From positions 1-12,871 of the forward strand of contig JAGLBK010000062.1 of NCBI GenBank assembly GCA_018260275.1: a stretch of DNA of 12,871 nt. The letters run 5' to 3'. Under the pieces are notes generated by a model that had not been told where the DNA came from, did not search any database, and was given only the letters and a program-made list of their open reading frames with translations. Positions 7,220-12,871 of the stretch are shown in pieces; within the stretch, counting starts at the first letter, position 1; every line of letters begins with the position of its first letter. This DNA is from Deinococcus sp. (GTDB lineage Bacteria > Deinococcota > Deinococci > Deinococcales > Deinococcaceae). The translations under genes were made by a program, and so were the position numbers.

Positions 7220-8169
7220 ACCAGACTCCCGTAACTGACGGTGGGCGCAGCGATCAACTGGGCAAAATGCCCCAGCATCCGCTCTAGATCGGGAGTGCGC
7301 CCGCTGAACAGCTCGAAGGCCCGCGCCGCCTGAAACACCGTCATGTAACCGCCGTGCAGGGTGCGGCAGCCTTTTTCCCGTGCCACTCGCAGCAGTTCGG
7401 TTTCCAGCGGCACGTACACCACTTCCGAAACCCAGTGCCGCGCTTCGAGCAGCGCCGGGTCCAGCGGGAGCCCTGGATGGGCCAGCATGCCGGTAGGCGT
7501 GGCGTGAATCAGTCCACTGGCTTCCTTCATCGAGGCGCTGAGGTCGTGGCCGACTTCCAGCTGACGGTCCGGAAACTGCGGCCCGAGGCGGCTGACCAGT
7601 TCGGCGGCCCGGCTGGGGTCGAGGTCGAAGATGGTCAGGTGCCCGGCCCCCAGCCGCAGCGCCGCGTGGGCGACGGCAGCCCCCGCTCCGCCGGACCCCA
7701 GCTGCACCACGTGGCCGAGGTCCACTTCGCCCATGCCGTGCTGAAAGCCGCGGGCATACCCCCACTCGTCGGTGTTGTGGCCGTACCGCCTGCCTTCCCT
7801 GAGCACCACCGTATTGACCGCGCCCAGCGCCTGCGCTTCGGGCGAAAGCTCGTCCAGAAACTTGGTCACGCGCTGCTTACACGGGTGGGTGATGTTCAGG
7901 CCGGAAAAGCCAGTCAGCTCGGCGGCCCGCAGCAGCTCGGGCAGGTCGTCCGCGCTTTTATGAAGCAGGTCCAGGTCCATCACGCGGTACTGGCAGCGCA
8001 GGCCGTGCGCGTTGCCCTCGCCTTCGTGCAGGGCGGGGGAGAGCGACATCTGAATGCCGCCACCAATCAGGCCGGTCAATAGGCGCGGGCGCTGGGCCGG
8101 GGACTGAAATGCGGGCTGGACTGGAGACGACGCGGGGGAAACAGGCGGAAGCGGGTTGGCCGGGGTCAT
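7216..8169 (-). CDS. aroE: Shikimate/quinate dehydrogenase (AroE-like, probably NAD-dependent)
   Basis: A 317-aa member of the shikimate dehydrogenase family that should oxidise shikimate and/or quinate at the ring 3-position. The substrate-binding SLSP is at 42-45. NITHPCK (92-98) carries catalytic Lys98, GAVNT is at 116-120, and NTDEWG (132-137) carries catalytic Asp134. The dinucleotide loop GSGGAGAA is at 158-165. After the second Rossmann strand the sequence is FDLDPSRA (181-188) with acidic Asp182 and Asp184, not the NRT-x-x-R of NADP-using biosynthetic AroE, which points to NAD and a catabolic role. The ATG at 8169 is chosen from AGGAGG (8178-8183) 8 nt upstream. The first ~28 residues are a Pro/Ser-rich extension. 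It is followed by quiC with a GTGA overlap. A purely biosynthetic AroE is the less likely alternative. Confidence 0.87.
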   Translation of the reverse strand: MTPANPLPPVSPASSPVQPAFQSPAQRPRLLTGLIGGGIQMSLSPALHEGEGNAHGLRCQYRVMDLDLLHKSADDLPELLRAAELTGFSGLNITHPCKQRVTKFLDELSPEAQALGAVNTVVLREGRRYGHNTDEWGYARGFQHGMGEVDLGHVVQLGSGGAGAAVAHAALRLGAGHLTIFDLDPSRAAELVSRLGPQFPDRQLEVGHDLSASMKEASGLIHATPTGMLAHPGLPLDPALLEARHWVSEVVYVPLETELLRVAREKGCRTLHGGYMTVFQAARAFELFSGRTPDLERMLGHFAQLIAAPTVSYGSLV

Positions 8170-8258
8170 GGTGGAAGCCTCCTGAAGCGGCTGGAAACGT
8201 GGGGCCGGGGTCGGGTGCGGCAGGGAGAAACCGGGAGAGCCGTCCTGCTGAAGCGGCT

Positions 8259-8299
8259 GCGACAACAGCATTTGCTACAACAGCGCCCGCGACAACCGA
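8259..8299. promoter_or_regulatory. Three 15-bp-spaced direct repeats, candidate IclR operator
   Basis: GCGACAACAGC (8259-8269), GCTACAACAGC (8274-8284) and GCGACAACCGA (8289-8299) start exactly 15 bp apart. They lie immediately downstream of the minus-strand -10 box, where a bound repressor could block the aroE-quiC transcript. The related regulators PcaU and PobR are known to bind three short repeats. GACAACC recurs at 9236-9242 near the transporter transcription start. Confidence 0.5.
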
Positions 8300-8326
8300 A
8301 TATATCTGAACGCTTCACGGACTCAA
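8299..8326 (-). promoter_or_regulatory. Promoter for the aroE-quiC operon
   Basis: On the minus strand TTGAGT (8321-8326) and TATATT (8299-8304) are separated by 16 bp. The -35 lies in the last codons of the iclR-type gene, whose stop is 8315-8317. Transcription would start near 8292, giving a leader of about 123 nt before the ATG at 8169. A 12-bp direct repeat, CTGAAGCGGCTG (8182-8193 and 8248-8259), lies in that leader. Confidence 0.5.
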
Positions 8327-9139
8327 CATCTGGCGCAGGATCGCCGCCTCGTTCAGCAGCATGGGCAGATAGTCTCCCAGCAGCTGTTCCTCGCTGGCCT
8401 GCTGGCGCGGCACGGTCAAGGACATGGCCGCGACCGTCTGCCCGCTGGTGTTCCTGACGGGTACGGAAACCGAGTGACGGTCCAGGCGCAGTCCCTGACT
8501 GAGCAGCGCATACCCGTCGGCGCGGGTCCGGCTGACCAGGGCGCTGACATCGGCGGCCTGGGTGGGCGTAAACGGCGTGTGCTCCACGAGTTCGGCCCCA
8601 TCCAGGTAGCCTGCCAGAAATTCGTCGCTCTCGGCGGCCAGCAGCACCAGCCCCAGCGAGGTGCAGTACAGCGGCATGCGGCTGCCCACCCCCAGCTCTC
8701 CGGCGTAGCGGTTGGCACTGGCCCGCGCCACGATGACGACTTCCTGGCCGTCGCGGATGCACCCGGAGCTGGAAGCGCCCGTCTTCTCGCTCAGGTGAAC
8801 CAGGGCCGGTTGCAGCACGGTCGGCAGCGCCGTCGAGGAAAGATAGGCGTACCCGAGCGTCAGGATTTTAGGCGTGAGACTGAAGAATTTGCCGTCGAAG
8901 GCGACGTAGCCCAGTTCATGCAGCGTCAGCAGGCAGCGGCGGGCGCTGGCGCGGGTCAGCCCGGTCAGGCGGCCCACCTCACTGAGGGTCAGGCGCTGAT
9001 GCTCGGCACTGAAGGCCCGGATCACCTCTAGACCGCGGGCCAGGGCCTGGACCGTCTCGCCACAGCCAGCCGCCCCGGCAGGCTTGCGCTCTTGGACAGC
9101 GTTTACGGCTGTCGTTCCCCTGGATTGGATGGTGGACAT
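8315..9139 (-). CDS. IclR-family regulator of the PcaR/PcaU/PobR type
   Basis: A 274-aa transcription factor predicted to sense an aromatic or hydroaromatic acid and to control the shikimate/quinate genes around it. A ~28-residue Ser/Ala/Gly-rich N-terminus precedes a winged helix-turn-helix (about 33-90). ARGLEVIRAFSAEH (34-47) and LTLSEVGRLTGLTRASARR (50-68) are typical of the protocatechuate/4-hydroxybenzoate regulator subgroup. The effector domain spans about 105-272, including SLGLVLLA (161-168). The ATG at 9139 has no clear ribosome site. TAGCAT (minus strand, 9148-9153) fits a TANNNT -10 box 8 nt upstream, so the transcript may be nearly leaderless. It is divergent from the transporter and upstream of aroE-quiC in the same direction, 145 bp away. 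The effector (shikimate, quinate, dehydroshikimate or protocatechuate) and sign of control are unknown. Confidence 0.86.
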   Translation of the reverse strand: MSTIQSRGTTAVNAVQERKPAGAAGCGETVQALARGLEVIRAFSAEHQRLTLSEVGRLTGLTRASARRCLLTLHELGYVAFDGKFFSLTPKILTLGYAYLSSTALPTVLQPALVHLSEKTGASSSGCIRDGQEVVIVARASANRYAGELGVGSRMPLYCTSLGLVLLAAESDEFLAGYLDGAELVEHTPFTPTQAADVSALVSRTRADGYALLSQGLRLDRHSVSVPVRNTSGQTVAAMSLTVPRQQASEEQLLGDYLPMLLNEAAILRQMLSP

Positions 9140-9159
9140 GGACGTTTATGCTAGCAGAT

Positions 9160-9186
9160 GTGTACGCATCCCGAACAAAAGTACAC
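9160..9186. promoter_or_regulatory. Dyad in the regulator-transporter divergent region, candidate operator
   Basis: GTGTAC (9160-9165) and GTACAC (9181-9186) are perfect inverted arms with a 15-bp spacer, so the half-sites repeat every 21 bp, about two helical turns. The dyad sits just before the regulator start and upstream of the transporter -35, a natural place for autoregulation and divergent control. Confidence 0.45.
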
Positions 9187-9202
9187 TATCAGCACAATTT
9201 CA

Positions 9203-9232
9203 TTGACATTAAGAAACTGGCCTGGCTATAGT
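9203..9232 (+). promoter_or_regulatory. Sigma70-like promoter of the transporter gene
   Basis: TTGACA (9203-9208) and TATAGT (9227-9232) are 18 bp apart, a perfect -35 and a 5/6 -10. The start would be near 9239, leaving a leader of about 126 nt. The leader carries a GCTCGC/GCGAGC inverted repeat (9306-9311 and 9338-9343). A second TTGACA at 9234-9239 has no fitting -10. Confidence 0.65.
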
Positions 9233-9365
9233 CTTGACAACCACAATGCTTTTTTAATCCGTCTGGATACATCCCGTACACGCACTGGCTCTGTATCATT
9301 TTCACGCTCGCTTCTCCCAGCTGTTGCCTTGAGGTCAGCGAGCCGTCTTGTCCAAAAGGAAAATT

Positions 9366-10769
9366 ATGAGTGTTAACAATGTCAGTCAGGACGCGCCTGA
9401 GGCCGTACAGGCCCCACGTCAGGCGGCGGCGAGTGGTTGGGTCGGCAGTGCGCTGGAGTACTACGACTTCTTTATCTACGCGCAGGCGGCGGCCCTTATT
9501 TTCCCGCAGATCTTCTTTCCCAAGGGAAACGATCAGGTGGCGATCGTGGCCTCGCTCGCCACTTACGGGGTCGGGTACGTCGCCCGTCCGATAGGCGCCT
9601 TCGTGCTGGGGCGTTATGGGGACCGGCATGGGCGCAAGAGTGTACTGGTGCTCTGCATGATCCTGATGGGCATTTCCACGATGGCGGTGGCGCTCCTGCC
9701 CACCTATCAGCAGGTCGGCATTCTGGCTCCGCTGCTGCTGGTGATCCTGCGCCTGATTCAGGGCTTCGCGGTGGCAGGAGAGATCAGCGGCGCGAGTTCC
9801 ATGATCGCCGAACACGCCCCGTTCGGACGGCGTGGGTATTTCGCCAGCTTCGCCCTTCAGGGCACGCAGTTCGGGCAACTGCTGGCAGCGGCGGTCTTTT
9901 TGCCACTGGCGCACTTTTTGCCGGAGGCCAGTTTCAATTCGTGGGGCTGGCGTATTCCGTTCCTGCTCAGTTTCTTCGTGCTGGTCGCCGGATATTACAT
10001 TCGGCGCAATGTTCACGAGACTCCGGTCTTTGAAGAAGAGGCCGAGGCCGGAGCCATTCCCGAGTCGCCCATCCGCGCAGCTTTCCGGGAAAACGGCAGC
10101 AACATCGGGCGCGTGATGTGCATGGCGCTCATGAACGTCATTCCGACCATCACGACGGTGTTCGGCGCGGCCTACGCCACCCAGAAGGATTACGGCATCG
10201 GCTTTTCCAAGGACGTTTTCCTGTGGATTCCGGTGGTGGGCAATATCGTCGCCGCGCTGCTCATTCCGCTGGTGGGTTCGCTGTCCGACCGGATTGGCCG
10301 CCGCCCGCTGATCATCGGGGGGGCGCTGGGTTCGGGGCTGCTGTCGTTCGGTTACCTGTGGGCCATTTCGCAGCAGAATGTTCCACTGGCCTTCCTGTTC
10401 TCGGTGCTGATGTGGGGCATTGTGTACCAGGGCTACAACGCGGTGTTCCCGTCCTTCTACCCGGAACTGTTCCGCACCAAGACCCGCGTGACCTCGATGG
10501 CGGTCGGGCAGAACATCGGCACCATGCTGACCGCCTTTTTCCCGGTGCTCATCTCACAGTACATCGCGCCGACCCACAGCAGCAACATTCCCATCAAGGT
10601 GGGGCTGTTTACCCTGACTATCTGCATCATCGCGGCCATCGCCGCCTACAGCGCCAAGGGAACCTACCGGATTCCCATGGACGACCTGGGCAAGCCGGAC
10701 GCCCGGCCTCTGCCCGAAGACGAATACCTGCGCCTGCGGGCAGAGGCTGGGGGAACGTCAGTCTCGTAA
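9366..10769 (+). CDS. MHS-family MFS transporter, probable shikimate/quinate-type proton symporter
   Basis: A 467-aa inner-membrane protein of the metabolite:H+ symporter group (relatives include ShiA, KgtP and ProP). The opening SGWVGSALEYYDFFIYA (23-39) is diagnostic for the group. The first loop motif GRYGDRHGRK is at 82-91, RLIQGFAVAGE (129-139) lies in the fourth helix, and the second-half loop repeat GSLSDRIGRRP is at 304-314. Twelve hydrophobic segments fit a standard MFS fold. The ATG at 9366 follows AAGGA (9356-9360) by 5 nt; an in-frame TTG at 9348 lacks a ribosome site. Divergence from the IclR regulator and the nearby dehydrogenase and dehydratase genes suggests uptake of shikimate, quinate or a related acid such as protocatechuate. 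The substrate is inferred from context. Confidence 0.87.
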   Translation: MSVNNVSQDAPEAVQAPRQAAASGWVGSALEYYDFFIYAQAAALIFPQIFFPKGNDQVAIVASLATYGVGYVARPIGAFVLGRYGDRHGRKSVLVLCMILMGISTMAVALLPTYQQVGILAPLLLVILRLIQGFAVAGEISGASSMIAEHAPFGRRGYFASFALQGTQFGQLLAAAVFLPLAHFLPEASFNSWGWRIPFLLSFFVLVAGYYIRRNVHETPVFEEEAEAGAIPESPIRAAFRENGSNIGRVMCMALMNVIPTITTVFGAAYATQKDYGIGFSKDVFLWIPVVGNIVAALLIPLVGSLSDRIGRRPLIIGGALGSGLLSFGYLWAISQQNVPLAFLFSVLMWGIVYQGYNAVFPSFYPELFRTKTRVTSMAVGQNIGTMLTAFFPVLISQYIAPTHSSNIPIKVGLFTLTICIIAAIAAYSAKGTYRIPMDDLGKPDARPLPEDEYLRLRAEAGGTSVS

Positions 10770-10790
10770 GACATACGCCGCCGCCCGGCA

Positions 10791-10827
10791 CGAAAAACAC
10801 CTGGAGGTCTCTCGCAGGTGTTTTTCG
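10791..10827. terminator. Strong bidirectional intrinsic terminator
   Basis: A perfect 13-bp stem (10791-10803 with 10815-10827, core ACACCTG/CAGGTGT) closes an 11-nt loop. It has a T-rich tail on the + strand and the matching A/T arrangement on the other strand. It lies between the converging transporter and recombinase genes and could end both transcripts. Confidence 0.88.
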
Positions 10828-10862
10828 TTTTCCCCCGATCTTTGGTCCTGGCAGCCATCGGT

Positions 10863-11813
10863 TCACCAGTCCTCGACCTCGCCCGCGACATCGTTGTCCT
10901 GCACGGCAACGTAACGGCGGGTGGTATCGACCGAGGAATGCCCCAGAAATAGCCCCACTCGCGTAAAGTCCTTCGTGGCCTGATAGAGCCGCGTCCCCGA
11001 GTGCTTTCTGGCGGCGTGGAAGCCGCGCCACTCGAATCCCGCGGCCTTGAAGGCTTTTCCGGCGCGGTAGGCGGCCTGCCCGTAATCCCAGTCAAAGTAG
11101 TGCCCATCCGTGTCCACTGGGCTAAGGCTTTCCAGCACCTTCCTGATCCGCGCTCCCAGCGGTACCCGTCTGACCTTTCCTCCTTTGCCCTGGACCACCA
11201 GGGTGCGGCCCTGGACATCGCCCTGCCGCACAGCCAGCGCTTCACTGGCGCGTAGACCGGCGTGTGAACACAGCAGAATGAGGGCCTCCAGACGCGGCCC
11301 GGCCTGGGTCAGAACCGGGTCTATTTCCTGCATGTAGGGCGGGTTTTTGACGATGCCAGGCGTGGGGTCGCTGGGAACGTAGACATCTTCAAAGGGCTGC
11401 GCTTCGGTGGCGCCCGCCCAGCGGAGGGCGCGGTACAGTGCCCGCACGCCCGCGGTGTACTGGGCGATGGTGGCCGCCGACAGAACTCCCCGCTTGCCTT
11501 TGCCCGCCGTGGGCCTCCGTTGCAGGTGGGCCAGGTAGCGCCCGCCATCCCGCCTGCCCGGACGCAGCAGGGACATGCCGTTCTCGCTGGCCCAGGGAAC
11601 GAAATCCCGGACGGCCAGCGAATAGGCGTCCAGCGTCTTGCGGCTGGTCCGGGCGCTTTTGCGGGACGAGGTGGTCATATAAGCCAGCAGCACCAGCACC
11701 AGTGCTCCGGCGTCGTAGGTGGCCGCCGCCTCGACGGCCCTGACCCGCAGGCTCTGGTCGGTGAGGTCGGCAAAGCTCAGGGCCGTTTGGACAGGAACCA
11801 GTTCACCGGACAT
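10863..11813 (-). CDS. Tyrosine recombinase / integrase (XerD-like)
   Basis: A 316-aa site-specific recombinase of the lambda-integrase/Xer family. An N-terminal SAM-like core-binding domain spans about 45-155 and the catalytic domain about 160-310. The active-site residues are all visible: Arg188 (HAGLRASEAL), Lys210 (GKGGKVRRVPL), His266 and Arg269 (HAAR), His292 (LGHSS) and the nucleophile Tyr301 (TTRRYV). The length suits a Xer-like enzyme. No good ribosome site precedes the ATG at 11813. Instead a -10 box ends 6 nt before it, suggesting a leaderless transcript. No excisionase, cargo or att repeats are seen, so it looks stand-alone rather than part of an evident prophage. Chromosome-dimer resolution, plasmid resolution or a relict integrase are all possible. 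The dif-like palindrome in its promoter favours a Xer-type or self-linked site. Confidence 0.9.
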   Translation of the reverse strand: MSGELVPVQTALSFADLTDQSLRVRAVEAAATYDAGALVLVLLAYMTTSSRKSARTSRKTLDAYSLAVRDFVPWASENGMSLLRPGRRDGGRYLAHLQRRPTAGKGKRGVLSAATIAQYTAGVRALYRALRWAGATEAQPFEDVYVPSDPTPGIVKNPPYMQEIDPVLTQAGPRLEALILLCSHAGLRASEALAVRQGDVQGRTLVVQGKGGKVRRVPLGARIRKVLESLSPVDTDGHYFDWDYGQAAYRAGKAFKAAGFEWRGFHAARKHSGTRLYQATKDFTRVGLFLGHSSVDTTRRYVAVQDNDVAGEVEDW

Positions 11814-11819
11814 ACGCTC

Positions 11820-11848
11820 AGTTTAGAACTAAGTTTGATTAGTATCAA
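11820..11848 (-). promoter_or_regulatory. Promoter of the recombinase gene, probably leaderless
   Basis: On the minus strand TTGATA (11843-11848) and TAAACT (11820-11825) are 17 bp apart, and the -10 box ends 6 nt before the ATG. Transcription would start at or next to the start codon. The dif-like palindrome lies over both boxes. Confidence 0.6.
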
Positions 11849-11849
11849 A
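11822..11849. other. dif-like 11-6-11 palindrome beside the recombinase gene
   Basis: The left arm TTTAGAACTAA (11822-11832), centre GTTTGA (11833-11838) and right arm TTAGTATCAAA (11839-11849) form an inverted repeat matching at 8 of 11 arm positions, including five perfect inner bases ACTAA/TTAGT. Two 11-bp arms around a 6-bp AT-rich centre is the geometry of dif sites bound by Xer recombinases, and inner arm ends of ...TAA/TTA... are also dif-like. It could alternatively be an operator, since it overlaps the recombinase promoter. Confidence 0.5.
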
Positions 11850-11943
11850 ATCTGTGGAGGCGTGCTCCTTTCACCTTTACTGAGCAACCCGGCCCAGCGC
11901 CATTTATGAATGCCCCCCTTTCTTTTCCCTGCCCACCGGGGAA

Positions 11944-11949
11944 TACTCT
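11944..11949 (+). promoter_or_regulatory. -10 box for a leaderless permease transcript
   Basis: TACTCT fits the TANNNT pattern and ends 7 nt before the permease ATG at 11957; no ribosome site is visible. No good -35 is found 16-18 bp upstream, so the call rests on spacing alone. Confidence 0.4.
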
Positions 11950-11956
11950 GGCAATC

Positions 11957-12871
11957 ATGCCCGATCCGCATCCCCCACCAAGTCCCCTGAAAGCCCGCAT
12001 CAGTAAGTGGCTTTTACAGGAAGAAGAAGCCCCGCCCCAGCCCGAGGGATTTTACGAAAATGAGAGTGAGGTCAAAGCCCACGCTCACACCGAACCCTGG
12101 TGGAAGGTCATGTGCCTGACGGGGGTGGATTACTTCTCGACGCTGGGGTACCAGCCCGGCATTGCGGCGCTGGCTGCGGGGATTTTGGCCCCTATCGCCA
12201 CGCTGGTGCTGGTGCTGGTCACGCTGTTCGGGGCGCTGCCCATGTACCGCCGCGTGGCCGTCGAAAGCCCGCACGGCGACGGCTCGATCAGCATGCTGGA
12301 GCGGCTGCTGTCTTACTGGCCGAGCAAGATTCTGGTCCTGATTCTGATCGGCTTTGTGGCGACTGGATTTATCATCACCATCACGCTCTCGGGCGCCGAT
12401 GCGGCGGCGCACATGGTCGAAAACCCGCTGCTGAGCGGCGTCCTCGGCGGTAAACAGGTAGCGGTCACGCTCGTCATGCTGGCGCTGCTCGGCGCCGTGT
12501 TCATGAAAGGATTCAAGGAAGCGGTCGGAATCGCCGTGGTGCTGGTCGGCGCTTACCTGGGCCTTAGCCTGGTCGTCATTATCAAAGGACTGGCAGAGAT
12601 CGCCGCGCACCCTGAGCTGCTCAGCCACTGGCGCGATATGCTCAGCACCAGCTTTCACTCTCCCCTGGCCCTGATCGGCGCGGCGCTGCTGGTGTTTCCT
12701 AAACTGGCCCTGGGGCTTTCGGGCTTCGAGACGGGCGTGGTGGTCATGCCCCTGGTCCGGGGCGAGGCCACCGACACCGAGGCCAATCCCGCCGGGCGCA
12801 TTCGCAACGGCCAGAAACTGCTGACCACGGCGGCCAGCATCATGAGCGTGCTGCTGGTCAGTTCATCGCTG
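11957..12871 (+). CDS. APC-superfamily permease (amino acid or cation type), 3' end cut by the window
   Basis: The first 305 codons of a polytopic membrane transporter run without a stop to the window edge. A polar N-terminus of about 48 residues with an acidic patch (QEEE, 21-24) precedes the first helix. That helix carries GVDYFSTLGYQPGIA (56-70), with the broken-helix character of the LeuT/APC fold. LFGALPMYRRVA-SPHGDGS (90-110) and FIITITLSGADAAAHMVENP (138-157) follow, then hydrophobic segments near 167-183, 189-209 and 236-254. GLSGFETG (253-260) resembles the sixth-helix substrate segment. These features suit the APC permease group related to KUP/KimA-like transporters. The substrate (amino acid or K+) cannot be told. 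It is divergent from the recombinase. Confidence 0.82.
   Translation, partial: MPDPHPPPSPLKARISKWLLQEEEAPPQPEGFYENESEVKAHAHTEPWWKVMCLTGVDYFSTLGYQPGIAALAAGILAPIATLVLVLVTLFGALPMYRRVAVESPHGDGSISMLERLLSYWPSKILVLILIGFVATGFIITITLSGADAAAHMVENPLLSGVLGGKQVAVTLVMLALLGAVFMKGFKEAVGIAVVLVGAYLGLSLVVIIKGLAEIAAHPELLSHWRDMLSTSFHSPLALIGAALLVFPKLALGLSGFETGVVVMPLVRGEATDTEANPAGRIRNGQKLLTTAASIMSVLLVSSSL

Noticed and set aside
6065..7234. Plus-strand open frame of 389 codons over quiC
   Set aside because: Antisense shadow; low-complexity GC-rich translation.
7220..7765. Upstream in-frame extension of quiC
   Set aside because: The region is fully used by the dehydrogenase gene in another frame, the extension is Arg/Gly/Ala-rich, and the GTG at 7219 has a good ribosome site and GTGA overlap.
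8259..8299. Periodic 15-bp repeats as a miniature CRISPR array
   Set aside because: Units are too short and spacers are only 4 bp; an operator fits better.
10863..11813. Recombinase as part of a prophage or integrative element within the window
   Set aside because: No excisionase, structural, cargo or att-type flanking repeats are visible; neighbours are a transporter and a permease with ordinary composition.

Overview
The window looks like a high-GC Deinococcus chromosome. The support is GC-rich coding sequence, start codons placed about 6-7 bases after TANNNT -10 boxes (leaderless transcripts are common in Deinococcus), structured intergenic repeats, and protein styles typical of the genus. 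From memory the gene order resembles part of D. radiodurans chromosome II, but this was not checked. No rRNA, tRNA, CRISPR array or insertion sequence was seen.

Left part (1-5000). A catalase-superfamily protein lies on the + strand. Converging on it is a tightly overlapping minus-strand operon: SCP-x-type thiolase, AMP-forming acyl-CoA synthetase and D-3-hydroxybutyrate dehydrogenase. Read together these could oxidise 3-hydroxybutyrate to acetoacetate, activate it to acetoacetyl-CoA and cleave that to acetyl-CoA. The substrates of the ligase and thiolase are inferred from context. Structured intergenic repeats sit on both sides of the operon, and one segment is shared between them in inverted orientation.

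Middle part (5360-10770). This is a shikimate/quinate catabolic locus. On the minus strand lie an IclR regulator of the PcaR/PcaU/PobR type, a shikimate/quinate dehydrogenase with an NAD-type cofactor site, and a QuiC1-like 3-dehydroshikimate dehydratase fused to an HPPD-like domain. Divergently on the + strand is an MHS-family transporter of the ShiA type. The expected flow is uptake, oxidation to 3-dehydroshikimate, then dehydration to protocatechuate. Protocatechuate ring-cleavage genes and a quinate (dehydroquinate) dehydratase are not in the window. Both outward transcription units have good sigma70-like promoters, and three 15-bp-spaced direct repeats lie just downstream of the dehydrogenase promoter.

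Right part (10770-12871). A strong bidirectional terminator separates the transporter from a stand-alone tyrosine recombinase on the minus strand. The recombinase promoter contains a 28-bp imperfect palindrome with 11-6-11 geometry like a dif or core recombination site. Divergent from it is the start of an APC-superfamily permease, cut by the window edge. The dif-like site beside the recombinase is the most unusual signal I found.
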